Shown here: positions 24,360 through 33,683 of the stretch, piece by piece
Numbering within the stretch: the stretch's first letter is position 1
Layout: each line of letters starts with the position of its first letter
NCBI GenBank assembly: GCA_050952465.1
Contig: JBMNKZ010000008.1
Span: 124,001 to 188,000, forward strand
Length of the DNA stretch: 64,000 nucleotides
Source of the DNA: DUPU01 sp050952465
GTDB taxonomy: Bacteria > Bacillota > Dehalobacteriia > Dehalobacteriales > Dehalobacteriaceae
Reading direction: 5' to 3'
Notes under the pieces: generated by a model
Database searches by the model: none
The model's input: the letters and a program-made list of their open reading frames with translations, nothing else
What the model was told of the DNA's origin: nothing
Made by a program: the position numbers and the translations under genes

Positions 24360-26966
24360 TTGCTTCAATTTTTAAAGAACTTCTTAGATGACAATGCCCG
24401 TGATATCAAAAAATATAATAAAGTTGTGGAAGAGATTAATGCCTTGGAAGGGGCCATAGAAAAACTCACCCATAGTGAGCTTCAGGGCAAAACAGCAGAG
24501 TTCAAGGAAAAATTAAACCAAGGAGCTTCTTTGAAGGATATTTTGCCGGAAGCCTTTGCCGTAGTGCGGGAGGCTTCCCGGCGGGTTTTAGGGATGCGCC
24601 ATTTTGATGTTCAGCTGATTGGGGGTATGGTGCTCCACGACGGCCGGATAGCGGAAATGAAAACCGGGGAAGGTAAAACTTTGGTGGCAACCTTGCCTGT
24701 TTACCTTAATGCCCTGACGGGGAAAGGTGTTCATGTGATTACCGTGAACGATTATCTGGCCACCCGAGATAGTGAGTGGATGGGACAGATTTATCGTTAT
24801 TTAGGACTTTCCGTGGGTTTAATTGTCCATGGGTTGGATTCGGCGGAACGAAGAAAAGCCTATGAGGCCGATGTGACTTATGGTACCAACAATGAATTTG
24901 GCTTTGATTATTTAAGGGATAATATGGCGATCCATCCGGAGCATATGGTGCAAAGAAATTTAAATTTTGCCATTGTGGACGAAGTGGATAGCATCCTCAT
25001 TGACGAGGCACGTACTCCCTTAATTATTTCCGGTCAGGCGGATAAACCCACCCAATTGTATTATACCGTTTCAAAGGTGATACCCAGGTTAAAAAAAGAT
25101 GCTGACTACACCATTGATGAAAAAGCTCGAACTGCTACCCTTACGGAGCAAGGGGTTACCCGGGTGGAGCAAATGCTTTCCGTAGATAACCTTTACGATG
25201 ATAAAAACATGGAAATCAGCCACCATGTGAATCAGGCCCTAAAGGCTCATACCCTTTTTAAAAGGGATCGGGATTATGTGGTAAAAGAAGGAGAAGTCAT
25301 CATTGTGGATGAATTTACCGGCCGTTTAATGTTTGGTCGGAGATACAGCGAGGGGCTGCATCAGGCTATTGAGGCTAAGGAAGGGGTAAAAATCGAGCGG
25401 GAATCCCAAACTTTGGCGACTATTACCTTCCAGAACTATTTTCGCATGTATGAAAAACTGGCGGGGATGACCGGTACGGCGGCGACGGAAGAAGAGGAAT
25501 TTCGAAAAATTTACGGCATGGATGTAGTGGTGGTACCTACCAACAAGCCCATGATTCGAAAAGATTTCCCTGATGTTATATACCGCACGGAAAAAGGGAA
25601 AATTAATGCTGTAATTGAGGAAATCGCCACCCGTCATGGAACGGGGCAACCGGTCTTAGTTGGAACTATTACCATTGAAAAATCAGAACTGCTCAGCGAG
25701 GCATTGAAAAAACGGGGCATTGCCCACCAGGTGCTGAATGCCAAGTTCCATGAAATGGAGGCGGAAATAGTCGCCCAGGCGGGGCGCTTTGGGGCCGTGA
25801 CCATTGCCACAAATATGGCCGGGCGAGGTACGGATATATTATTAGGTGGTAACCCGGAAATGCTAGCCAAGATGGAGTTGAAAAAATCCGGCCGGGAAGT
25901 TACTGATGAGGAGTTAAAGGACTTAATTGCCCGGTATAAGGAGCAAACCGATGAAGAGAGAAACCGGGTGGTGGCGCAGGGCGGACTCCATATTATTGGT
26001 ACGGAGCGTCACGAAAGCAGGCGGATTGACAATCAGCTCCGGGGCCGCTCCGGACGTCAGGGAGACCCGGGATCCAGTAAATTCTTTATTTCCATGGAAG
26101 ATGATCTCATGCGTCTTTTCGGCGCGGAAAACGTGGCCGGCATTATGGATAAATTAGGGATGGATGATTCTATGCCCATCGACCATCCACTTATTTCCCG
26201 CTCTATTGAAACGGCGCAAAAGAGGGTAGAAGCGAAGAACTTTGATATCAGAAAACATGTCTTAGAATATGATAATGTCATGAATCAACAGCGGGAAGTG
26301 ATCTATCAGCAGCGGCGTCAAGTTCTGACGGGCGTAAACCTGAAAGATAGTATTTACGATATGATCCATGAGGTAGTGGAGAGGACAGTAGCATCATTTG
26401 CCGGAGGCAGTGTCCACCCGGAAGAGTGGGATTTAGAGGGGCTTTTGGAAAGAGCTCAGCTTTTCCTGCCTAATCATGAATTAACCGTTGACGATCTAAA
26501 GATCTTAAGTAAAGATGAGATTCCGCAGATGCTGGAGGAAAAATCTCGGATTTATTATGACAAAAGGGAAGATGAGTTAACGCCGGAAACGCTAAGAGAG
26601 TTGGAACGGGTAGTCATTCTTAAAGTAGTAGACAGCAAGTGGATGGATCATTTGGATGCCATGGATCAGCTGCGACAGGGCATTGGCCTTCGGGCTTATG
26701 GACAAAAAGATCCTTTGGTGGAATACAAATTCGAAGCTTTTGATATGTTCCAAGAAATGATTGGTGAGATTCAGTCGGATGTAGTCAGGTATTTGATGCG
26801 GGTAAATGTGGTGGAAGCACCTAAAGAGCGGCAGCATGTGACGGAGAATCGTTCCGAGGAAACGGTGAAGAAACCGATCAGGAAGAATAATCAGGTAGGG
26901 AGAAATGATCCTTGTCCCTGCGGCAGTGGGAAAAAATATAAAAAATGCTGCGGCAGCGGAAACTAA
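24360..26966 (+). CDS. secA: preprotein translocase ATPase SecA
   Basis: 868 residues, full length. Walker A in MKTGEGKTLVATLP (about 100-113), DEAD-type Walker B VDEVDSILIDEARTPLIISG near 205-225, the preprotein cross-linking region, ATNMAGRGTDILLGG and HESRRIDNQLRGRSGRQGD helicase motifs in NBD2, and the C-terminal zinc motif GRNDPCPCGSGKKYKKCC that contacts SecB or ribosomes. It drives export of signal-peptide proteins, including the S-layer proteins here. TTG start after AAGGGGGG. Only one secA is seen; an accessory SecA2 would lie elsewhere. Confidence 0.98.
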   Translation: MLQFLKNFLDDNARDIKKYNKVVEEINALEGAIEKLTHSELQGKTAEFKEKLNQGASLKDILPEAFAVVREASRRVLGMRHFDVQLIGGMVLHDGRIAEMKTGEGKTLVATLPVYLNALTGKGVHVITVNDYLATRDSEWMGQIYRYLGLSVGLIVHGLDSAERRKAYEADVTYGTNNEFGFDYLRDNMAIHPEHMVQRNLNFAIVDEVDSILIDEARTPLIISGQADKPTQLYYTVSKVIPRLKKDADYTIDEKARTATLTEQGVTRVEQMLSVDNLYDDKNMEISHHVNQALKAHTLFKRDRDYVVKEGEVIIVDEFTGRLMFGRRYSEGLHQAIEAKEGVKIERESQTLATITFQNYFRMYEKLAGMTGTAATEEEEFRKIYGMDVVVVPTNKPMIRKDFPDVIYRTEKGKINAVIEEIATRHGTGQPVLVGTITIEKSELLSEALKKRGIAHQVLNAKFHEMEAEIVAQAGRFGAVTIATNMAGRGTDILLGGNPEMLAKMELKKSGREVTDEELKDLIARYKEQTDEERNRVVAQGGLHIIGTERHESRRIDNQLRGRSGRQGDPGSSKFFISMEDDLMRLFGAENVAGIMDKLGMDDSMPIDHPLISRSIETAQKRVEAKNFDIRKHVLEYDNVMNQQREVIYQQRRQVLTGVNLKDSIYDMIHEVVERTVASFAGGSVHPEEWDLEGLLERAQLFLPNHELTVDDLKILSKDEIPQMLEEKSRIYYDKREDELTPETLRELERVVILKVVDSKWMDHLDAMDQLRQGIGLRAYGQKDPLVEYKFEAFDMFQEMIGEIQSDVVRYLMRVNVVEAPKERQHVTENRSEETVKKPIRKNNQVGRNDPCPCGSGKKYKKCCGSGN

Positions 26967-26995
26967 ATAGGTATGGGATATAATTTATATAATCC

Positions 26996-27056
26996 TTGTA
27001 GGTTACATTATATGCAACGCCTACAAATCCCGTAGGGGGTGCATAGTATGCACCCC
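26996..27056. repeat. palindromic intergenic element before prfB
   Basis: TTGTAGG (26996-27002) pairs with CCTACAA (27020-27026); then GGGGTGCATA (27036-27045) and TATGCACCCC (27047-27056) form a nearly perfect palindrome after CCCGTAG. The CCCGTAGGGG-palindrome layout resembles dispersed repeats found between genes in many genomes. Confidence 0.55.
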
Positions 27057-27101
27057 TGGTTGGTAAAAGAATATATTTTTGAGAGATTTTTAAGGAGGGG
27101 T

Positions 27102-28209
27102 ATGATGCTTGCTGATTTAAAAAAAGAAATGGGAGAGATGGGGAACCGTCTGGAGGAATTGAGGGTCTCCCTTTGACATCGCTCATAAAGAAGAGGAGAT
27201 AAAACAATTAGAAGAGGCTACTCTGGAATTCGATTTTTGGGAGGATCGGGAGAAAGCCCAAAAGGTGCTCCAGAGGACAACTAATCTTAAGGAGCGGGTG
27301 AAACGTTTTACCCAGCTGGTCACCCAATTTGACGATATCAAGGTATTGTGGGAATTAGCTTTGGAGGAAAATGATGAATCTCTTGAGGGTGAAGTTACCG
27401 CCCAGCTTAGTCACTGGATCAAACAATTGGAGTCCATGGAATTGGAAGTACTTTTATCCGGGCCTTATGACAGTCATAGTGCCATTATCTCTCTTCATGC
27501 CGGAGCAGGGGGGACAGAGGCTCAAGATTGGGTGTCCATGTTAATGCGCATGTATACTCGCTATTGCGAGAGAGCAGGCTATAAGGTAGAAGTAATGGAT
27601 TTTTTAGCCGGTGATGAAGCAGGTGTCAAGAGTGTCACTCTTTCAATTGAGGGCATTAATGCTTATGGATATTTAAAATCAGAAAAAGGCGTTCATCGTC
27701 TGGTAAGAATTTCCCCTTTTGATACTAACGGAAGAAGGCATACTTCTTTTGCATCAGTAGATGTGCTGCCTCAGGTAGAATATGATGATGAGGTGGAGAT
27801 TAATGCCGATGATTTAAGAATTGATACCTACCGTTCGGGAGGTAAAGGGGGACAGCATTTGAATAAAACGGATTCCGCTGTCAGGATTACCCATAGCCCT
27901 ACCGGTATTGTGGTACAGTGCCAGGATGAAAGATCCCAGCACTCCAATAAGGACAAAGCGATGAGGTTGTTACGGGCAAAATTATTGGAACTAAAGATCC
28001 AGGAACAGGAAAAAGAGATGGAGCAGCTTCGCGGTGATCATCAGGAGATCGGATGGGGCAGTCAAATCCGCTCCTATGTTTTTCAGCCCTACCGTTTGAT
28101 AAAAGACCATCGTACCGGGGTAGAAGTAGGTAATGTGGATGCCGTCATGGACGGAGAATTGGATGTTTTTATTGCGGCCTATTTGCAGCATTTTCGACGC
28201 CGGGATTAG
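27102..28209 (+). CDS. prfB: peptide chain release factor 2, programmed +1 frameshift
   Basis: The gene is split into two frames: 27102-27173 encodes 24 residues ending in LRVSL, then an in-frame TGA at 27174-27176; translation continues in the +1 frame from 27175 to the stop at 28209, giving 368 residues. The second frame contains the SPF stop-recognition tripeptide (RISPFDTNGRRHTS) and the GGQ loop (SGGKGGQHLNKTDSAVRITH). RF2 reads UGA and UAA, so the shift site regulates its own synthesis. ATG follows AAGGAGGGG. A second ATG directly follows the first. Not a mutation: the CTT-TGA-C site is the known one. Confidence 0.96.
27158..27177 (+). promoter_or_regulatory. RF2 programmed frameshift site
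   Basis: An internal Shine-Dalgarno-like GAGG lies just upstream of CTT-TGA-C (27171-27177), where tRNA-Leu slips from CTT to TTT... into the +1 frame when UGA decoding is slow. This is the conserved prfB arrangement. Confidence 0.93.
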
Positions 28210-28267
28210 GAGAGCAGCACTGTCCCCAGACCTTGTGGCAACGGACTAGCTGAAAAGTGGTGGATTA

Positions 28268-29119
28268 ATGAAAAAGTATCGGGTTTTATGGGAGTTAATC
28301 GGGATAACCATAGGGTGTTTCATTACAGCCATTGGTTTAGTGGCTTTTCTTATTCCCAATAAGATTGCTGCCGGCGGAGTAAGTGGATTGGCCACGGTGC
28401 TTTATTATTTGTTTAAATTTCCCGTGGGTATTACCATGTTTGTGATTAATATCCCTCTTTTATTATTTTGCATCAAAGAGTTAGGGATGAAGTTCGGGGT
28501 AAAGTCCCTTTACGGTACCTTTGTCCTGTCTTTTTTTGTGGATTTCTTAGCATTCTTGATTAAAGAACCTTGGACTAATGATGCCTTATTAGCCGCAGTC
28601 TATGGCGGGGTATTATGCGGCCTGGGTTTAGGTGTTGTTTTTCGTTTTAAGGGGACTACCGGGGGCACAGATTTGGCCGCCGCCCTGATACATAAATTTG
28701 CCCGGATCAGTTTAGGATATTCTTTGATGTCCATTGATGCTATGGTGATAATTTTAGCAGGCATTGTTTTCGATGTGGAACAGGCCCTTTATGCTCTGGT
28801 AGCGGTATTTGTCACCAGCAAGATGATTGATGTGGTACAGGAGGGGGTGTCCTATGCAAAGGCTGCTATCATTATCTCCGAAGAATATGAAAAAATTGGA
28901 GATGAATTGTTAGCCCGGATGGAGCGGGGGGTGACATTCTTTCAAAGCAAAGGTGCTTATACCAAAAAGGATCGGTATGTACTTCTCTGTGTGGTGGTAC
29001 AATCGGAGGTTTCTACCTTAAAGGATATTGTTTATAGTATTGACCCTCAGGCTTTTGTAATTTTTTCCAACGTTCATGAAGTACTGGGGGAAGGATTCAA
29101 AGAAGGCGAGGTAAAGTAA
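28268..29119 (+). CDS. YitT family membrane protein (DUF161/DUF2179)
   Basis: 283 residues. Five or six hydrophobic segments cover the first ~190 residues, with the YitT motifs AFLIPNKIAAGGVSGLATVL and GTTGGTDLAA. The C-terminal ~85 residues form the cytoplasmic DUF2179 domain, with RGVTFFQSKGAYTKKDRYVL. The transported substrate or role of this family is not established. ATG start has a weak upstream site. The stop directly abuts the TTG start of the transketolase subunit, so the three genes are co-transcribed. Confidence 0.88.
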   Translation: MKKYRVLWELIGITIGCFITAIGLVAFLIPNKIAAGGVSGLATVLYYLFKFPVGITMFVINIPLLLFCIKELGMKFGVKSLYGTFVLSFFVDFLAFLIKEPWTNDALLAAVYGGVLCGLGLGVVFRFKGTTGGTDLAAALIHKFARISLGYSLMSIDAMVIILAGIVFDVEQALYALVAVFVTSKMIDVVQEGVSYAKAAIIISEEYEKIGDELLARMERGVTFFQSKGAYTKKDRYVLLCVVVQSEVSTLKDIVYSIDPQAFVIFSNVHEVLGEGFKEGEVK

Positions 29120-29953
29120 TTGAACCAACAGAATATTAGTTTTTTAGAAGAAAAGGCGAGACAAATTAGAAAAGATATTATCACCATGCTGCAAGAAGCA
29201 GGTTCAGGCCATCCGGGGGGATCCCTTTCGGCGGCGGATATTCTAGCGGTATTGTATTTTCAAGAAATGAATATTAATCCGGAAAATCCCCATCTGCCGG
29301 AGCGGGATCGTTTTGTGCTTTCCAAAGGGCATGGGGCTCCTGTGCTCTATGCAGCTTTGGCTGAGAAAGGTTTTTTCCCCAAGGAGGATTTGTTTGAATT
29401 AAGAAAGCTGGGGGCGAGACTCCAGGGACACCCGGATATGAAAAGAGTGCCCGGGGTGGAAATCTCCACCGGTTCTTTGGGACAAGGTTTATCGGCAGCG
29501 AATGGGATGGCATTAGCGGGAAAAATAGATGGTGCATCTTACCGGGTTTATGCTTTAATTGGAGATGGAGAATGCCAGGAAGGCCAGATTTGGGAAGCCG
29601 CCATGTTTGCGGCTCACTATAAATTGGACAACTTAGCAGTATTTTTGGATCATAACGGGCTGCAAATAGATGGCCGAATTTCTGATGTCATGTCACCCGA
29701 ACCCTTAGATGAAAAATGGCGTGCTTTTGGCTGGCATGTGCAGGTAATTGACGGGCATAGTTTTCCCGAAATTATTGCTGCTTTAGCTAAAGCCCGTGAG
29801 ATAAAAGGAAAACCCAGCATGATCATAGCCAATACCGTCAAAGGGAAGGGTGTTTCCTTTATGGAAGATGTGGCCGGATGGCACGGGGTGGCTCCTAAAC
29901 CGGAGGAAGCTGAAAGGGCCCTGGCAGATTTGGATCAAAGGAGGTCAAGATAA
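29120..29953 (+). CDS. transketolase, N-terminal subunit
   Basis: 277 residues, the thiamine diphosphate-binding half of a split transketolase. GSGHPGGSLSAADIL (about 28-43), KGHGAPVLYAAL and the ThDP/Mg motif GDGECQEGQIWEAA...LDHNGLQ are visible. It moves two-carbon units in the pentose phosphate pathway and needs the C-terminal subunit encoded next. TTG start after GAGGTAAAG, directly abutting the YitT stop. Split transketolase is common in anaerobic Firmicutes and archaea. Confidence 0.93.
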   Translation: MNQQNISFLEEKARQIRKDIITMLQEAGSGHPGGSLSAADILAVLYFQEMNINPENPHLPERDRFVLSKGHGAPVLYAALAEKGFFPKEDLFELRKLGARLQGHPDMKRVPGVEISTGSLGQGLSAANGMALAGKIDGASYRVYALIGDGECQEGQIWEAAMFAAHYKLDNLAVFLDHNGLQIDGRISDVMSPEPLDEKWRAFGWHVQVIDGHSFPEIIAALAKAREIKGKPSMIIANTVKGKGVSFMEDVAGWHGVAPKPEEAERALADLDQRRSR

Positions 29954-30894
29954 TGACGGAAAAGATTGCGACCCGGGAAGCTTACGGTAAAGCCTTAGTT
30001 AAGCTAGGGGAAAAAAACAAAAATATTGTGGTTTTAGATGCGGATTTATCCTCGTCAACAAAAACTGCGAATTTTGCCAAGGCCTTCCCAGAAAGGTTTT
30101 TTAATGTGGGCATTGCGGAGCAGAATTTGATAGGAACAGCGGCAGGTTTAGCCGCCGCAGGAAAGATCCCTTTTGTCAGCTCTTTTGCTATGTTTGCCAC
30201 CGGCCGGGCTTTTGAGCAGATTAGAAATACCGTTGCATACCCGAGGCTAAATGTGAAAATTGCCGCCACCCATGCCGGAATTACCGTAGGCGAAGACGGG
30301 GCTTCCCATCAGACGGTGGAGGATATTTCTATTATCAGATCCATTCCTCAGATGACAGTGATTGTGCCGTCAGACGGGGTGGAGACGGAAGCTGCGATCA
30401 TTGCTGCTGCCGAAATAGAGGGGCCGGTTTATATTCGGATGGGGCGGATGGCAGTACCTACTGTTAATCAGGAAAACTATCGCTTCCAACTGGGTAAAGC
30501 TGTTGTCTTTCGGGAAGGCACTGATGTCTTGTTGGTGGGGACAGGAATTATGGTGGAGGCTTGTCTTCGGGCGGCAGAAATTTTACAGCAGGAAGGCATT
30601 TCTGCCGGAGTAATTAATATTCATACTATTAAGCCCATTGACAAGGATACAATTATTGAAATGGCGAGAAAGACAGGGGCGGTAGTGACCGCTGAGGAAC
30701 ATAGTGTGATTGGGGGCTTAGGCAGTGCGGTTGCAGAAGTTTTAAGCGAATCCTATCCGGTTCCGATGCAGAGGGTTGGGATAGCTGATAGCTTTGGAGA
30801 ATCGGGCAAGCCTCAGGATCTATTGAATAAATACGGGTTAAATGCCCAAAATATTGTATCTGCAGCTAAAAATGTGATCAGCAGAAGGAAGTAA
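29953..30894 (+). CDS. transketolase, C-terminal subunit
   Basis: 313 residues. Holds the pyrimidine-binding domain with FFNVGIAEQNLIGTAAGLAA (the activating Glu lies in this motif), THAGITVGEDGASHQTVEDI, and the C-terminal transketolase domain. Together with the upstream subunit it makes one complete transketolase. Its ATG overlaps the previous stop by one base (TAATG), so the two subunits are translationally coupled. A similar layout occurs in DXP synthase, but that is a single chain of more than 600 residues. Confidence 0.93.
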   Translation: MTEKIATREAYGKALVKLGEKNKNIVVLDADLSSSTKTANFAKAFPERFFNVGIAEQNLIGTAAGLAAAGKIPFVSSFAMFATGRAFEQIRNTVAYPRLNVKIAATHAGITVGEDGASHQTVEDISIIRSIPQMTVIVPSDGVETEAAIIAAAEIEGPVYIRMGRMAVPTVNQENYRFQLGKAVVFREGTDVLLVGTGIMVEACLRAAEILQQEGISAGVINIHTIKPIDKDTIIEMARKTGAVVTAEEHSVIGGLGSAVAEVLSESYPVPMQRVGIADSFGESGKPQDLLNKYGLNAQNIVSAAKNVISRRK

Positions 30895-30971
30895 GAAAGA
30901 GAAAGAAATAGAAAATAAGAGAATTTAATATCAACCATAAATAAATTAAATAATAAAAAAATTTAAAATAC

Positions 30972-31000
30972 TTGCACAAAAATGATTTTTAAAGTATACT
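30972..31000 (+). promoter_or_regulatory. candidate sigma-A promoter
   Basis: TTGCAC at 30972-30977, 17-bp spacer, TATACT at 30995-31000; each box matches 5 of 6. The transcript would meet the terminator at 31036 within about 70 nt. Confidence 0.6.
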
Positions 31001-31035
31001 AACAAACAATCATTAACACCAATTGAAAGGCATAT

Positions 31036-31076
31036 ATGTCTTTTAAAGGGTTAATTTCCTTTAAAGGACATTTTTT
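31036..31076 (+). terminator. strong terminator or attenuator hairpin
   Basis: ATGTCTTTTAAAGG (31036-31049) pairs over 14 bp with CCTTTAAAGGACAT (31058-31071), one G-U pair, followed by T6. Confidence 0.8.
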
Positions 31077-31132
31077 ATTCGAGAACTGTATGTAACCAAA
31101 GAAAAGGCAAAATCACTATGCAGACACCGAAG

Positions 31133-31165
31133 TCGTCAGTCTGAACGTAGCAAAGGATCTGAATC
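31133..31165 (+). repeat. short dispersed repeat
   Basis: Contains CTGAACGTAGCAAAGGATCT, related to the element forming the 3' end of the VanZ gene (14449-14480, opposite strand). Confidence 0.55.
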
Positions 31166-31374
31166 CTGTCGTTGTATCTCCTTCACGATGGAATGGTTTA
31201 GACAGGTATTTGTGAAATGTTTTTTATATTCAATAAGAAGGAAAAGGCAGAATTCTATAGAATAATGAATATGGAGAATTGATTGAAAGTTTAAGAATTG
31301 ATTGAATTCGAAATGTAAGGAATTTTCATTGAGAACAGGTGGTAGTAGGTTGATATCGGCATGCTAAGCGTGTT

Positions 31375-31382
31375 GATATAAT
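31375..31382 (+). promoter_or_regulatory. extended -10 promoter element for livK
   Basis: TGATATAAT matches the extended -10 consensus TGnTATAAT; the nearest TTGATA is 21 bp upstream, too far for a normal -35. It lies about 135 bp before the livK start. Confidence 0.4.
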
Positions 31383-31517
31383 AGTAACATAGTAACGAGC
31401 ATTTACTTATGAAGGAGTTTAAACTTTTTTAACTGAGGAGGTGAAAATTAACCGGTAAAAAGACATAGATAGGAAGGGCTCTTCCTGAATCATGCTTATA
31501 TTAAAAAGGGGGTTAAT

Positions 31518-32681
31518 ATGAGAATGTCTAAAAAAACTTTATTATTGGTAGCGTTAATTGCTTTATTGGCTTTAGCCATATTTGGATGTGGACAAAAAGA
31601 ACCAGCTGACATAGGTTCCGGTACAGATACACCTGCCGGGGACGGCGAAATTTTAGTGGGGATTATGGTGCCGACTACCGGTTCTGAAGCTACTTATGGT
31701 AAAGATATGGAGAATTCCTTTAATTTGGCGGTGGACCATATCAATGCTGCCGGCGGAGTTAATGGTAAGATGATAAAAACCGTTACTGCCGACGATGCCT
31801 GTGACCCGCAGCAATCTGCTTCTGCAGCTAACAAGCTGATTTCCCAGGGCGTGGTTGCCGTAGTAGGAGGATATTGCTCCGGAGCTACTATTCCCACTTT
31901 ATCTCTTTATAATGACGCTAAGATTCCTTTTATCATTACAGCTGCTAACTCCAGTAAGCTGGCTGATGAAAATCCAGGGAACTGCTTCCAGACCAATGGT
32001 ACTGCCTTCCACCAGATTGAAAAAGCTATGGAAATGTGGACCAAGGGCGGCGTAAAGAAAGTTGCCGTGGTACATCAGGGGGATGCTTATTCCGCCGACT
32101 TAGCTAATATTGTTGAAAAAGAATGGCCCGCAGCCGGAAATGAAGTGGTTGCTATTGAAGTTATGAATAAAGGAGAACAGGATACTTCCGCACTGGTCAC
32201 TCGGTTAAAAGCGAAGAACCCGGATTTAGTTTTCTGGACTGCTTATTTTGCCGATGGCGGATTATTAATTAAGCAACTCCGGCAAAGCGGTTATGAGGGT
32301 AAAATCATGGTTGGTGACGGTTCCTGCTCACCCCAGCTGATCCAGATCGGCGGCACCGCAACGGAAGGGGTACAAGTATTATCCAGCCCGATTGCTGAAT
32401 ACTTACCGGCAGCCAAGGAATTTAGTGAGAAATATAAGGAAAAATATAATGCTGATCCTGGCCCCTATGCTGCTTTGGCCTATGATGGCATGGGACTTCT
32501 GGCTGACGCTATGAGCAGAGCCGGTAGTACTGATTTTGACGCAGTAGTGCAAGCATTAAAGGATACAGACAATTATGAAGGCGTGGCCGGAACCACTTCC
32601 TTCGCGGAAAATCATACCTTAGCCAAGAGTAATTTCATGGTTGTAGAAGTAAAAGACGGGAAATTTACTTTCGTTCAATAG
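31518..32681 (+). CDS. livK: branched-chain amino acid-type ABC transporter, substrate-binding lipoprotein
   Basis: 387 residues. Signal peptide with lipobox ending AIFGC at about residue 24, so it is lipid-anchored outside the membrane. The mature part is the periplasmic-binding type I fold of LivJ/LivK proteins: EILVGIMVPTTGSEATYG, AVDHINAAGGVNG, VVGGYCSGATIPT. Family ligands are branched-chain or aromatic amino acids, amides or short carboxylates; the pocket cannot be read here. ATG follows AAAAAGGGGG. A hairpin separates it from the permease genes and likely keeps its transcript more abundant. Confidence 0.93.
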   Translation: MRMSKKTLLLVALIALLALAIFGCGQKEPADIGSGTDTPAGDGEILVGIMVPTTGSEATYGKDMENSFNLAVDHINAAGGVNGKMIKTVTADDACDPQQSASAANKLISQGVVAVVGGYCSGATIPTLSLYNDAKIPFIITAANSSKLADENPGNCFQTNGTAFHQIEKAMEMWTKGGVKKVAVVHQGDAYSADLANIVEKEWPAAGNEVVAIEVMNKGEQDTSALVTRLKAKNPDLVFWTAYFADGGLLIKQLRQSGYEGKIMVGDGSCSPQLIQIGGTATEGVQVLSSPIAEYLPAAKEFSEKYKEKYNADPGPYAALAYDGMGLLADAMSRAGSTDFDAVVQALKDTDNYEGVAGTTSFAENHTLAKSNFMVVEVKDGKFTFVQ

Positions 32682-32706
32682 AAATTCAAAAATCTGATAA
32701 TATATG

Positions 32707-32726
32707 CCGGCCCCTTTTGGGGCCGG
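32707..32726 (+). terminator. hairpin between livK and livH
   Basis: CCGGCCCC-TTTT-GGGGCCGG, a perfect 8-bp stem, followed by ACTATTGTTTTA rather than a clean T-run. Probably partial termination or mRNA protection favouring the binding protein over the permease. Confidence 0.6.
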
Positions 32727-32764
32727 ACTATTGTTTTAAATCTTGGTAGGAGAGGATGAAATAT

Positions 32765-33679
32765 ATGGGCGTACAGGATATAATCGTCCAACAGCTTGTC
32801 AACGGTCTAATTTTAGGGTCCTTTTATAGCCTGGTTGCTCTAGGCTATTCCATGGTTTATGGAATTATCAAATTACTTAACTTTGCCCACGGGGATATCT
32901 ATATGACCGGGGCTTTTGTTGGTTTTGTGATCTTAGGTTTAGTCGGGGATAGCTTAGGCAATGGTTGGATGGGAATTTTAGCCGCCTTAATGTGCAGCAT
33001 GGTTTTAGTTGGGCTTTTAGGGGTGCTCATTCAGAGAATTGCTTACCGGCCCCTTTTATCTGCTCCTCGTTTATCCCTTTTGATTACTGCTTTAGGTGTT
33101 TCTTTGATCTTATATAATACGGTGATGGTAATTACCGGCGGTGAATATAAAGCTTTTACCACCGGATTGGGTTATGCGGGCATAGCCGTGGGAGCTGTTA
33201 AAATTACCTATACCCAGATAGTGCTGGTTGTTTCTACGGCAGTTTTAATGGCTGTGCTGGCCTGGTTCATCGGCAAGACCATGTATGGCAAAGCCATGAG
33301 AGCAATTGCTTTAGACCGGGATGCATGCCGCTTAATGGGTATTAATGTAAATCAAATTGTAGCCTTAACCTTTTTTATTGGTTCGGCTTTGGCCGCGGCG
33401 GCCGGTATTATGGCTGGTGTCTATTATGGCAGTATTCACTTTTTTATGGGCTTTGTCATTGGTATTAAAGCCTTTACAGCAGCGGTTATCGGCGGCATCG
33501 GCAGTATTCCCGGAGCCATGGCTGGGGGATTGATCCTGGGGCTTTTGGAAGCAGCCGGGACACAGGTTCCTTTTATCGGTTCTGAGTGGAAAGACGTTTT
33601 TGCTTTTGGATTATTGATCCTGCTTTTGATCTTTAAGCCAAACGGCATTCTAGGAAAAACCGAGATTGAAAGGATGTAA
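32765..33679 (+). CDS. livH: branched-chain amino acid-type ABC transporter, permease LivH
   Basis: 304 residues with about eight membrane segments. LVNGLILGSFYSLVALGYSMVYG and LLNFAHGDIYMTGAF at the N-terminus and FIGSALAAAAGIMAG, GIGSIPGAMAGGLILG later are the LivH signatures. It forms the channel with LivM. ATG 32765 is preferred because GGAGAGG is at normal spacing; ATG 32756 directly touches that site. It is second in a five-gene importer operon. Confidence 0.92.
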   Translation: MGVQDIIVQQLVNGLILGSFYSLVALGYSMVYGIIKLLNFAHGDIYMTGAFVGFVILGLVGDSLGNGWMGILAALMCSMVLVGLLGVLIQRIAYRPLLSAPRLSLLITALGVSLILYNTVMVITGGEYKAFTTGLGYAGIAVGAVKITYTQIVLVVSTAVLMAVLAWFIGKTMYGKAMRAIALDRDACRLMGINVNQIVALTFFIGSALAAAAGIMAGVYYGSIHFFMGFVIGIKAFTAAVIGGIGSIPGAMAGGLILGLLEAAGTQVPFIGSEWKDVFAFGLLILLLIFKPNGILGKTEIERM

Positions 33680-33683
33680 TGCC

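Larger units (their letters stand above)
30895..31517. other. 623-bp gap upstream of the liv operon
   Basis: No convincing gene. In order it holds an AT-rich stretch, a good sigma-A promoter (30972-31000), a strong terminator hairpin only 36 bp after it (31036-31076), a dispersed repeat (31133-31165), about 190 bp of AT-rich DNA without recognised features, and an extended -10 promoter (31375-31382). A small hairpin AGGAAG-GGCT-CTTCCT lies near 31471-31486, before the livK ribosome site. No T-box, riboswitch or tRNA consensus was recognised. Confidence 0.5.

Noticed and set aside
26878..27207. Minus-strand frame over secA end and prfB start
   Set aside because: Covers the real prfB start and frameshift site; no domain.
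31077..31517. T-box or other riboswitch in the liv leader
   Set aside because: No T-box consensus, anticodon-like specifier loop or known aptamer core was found.
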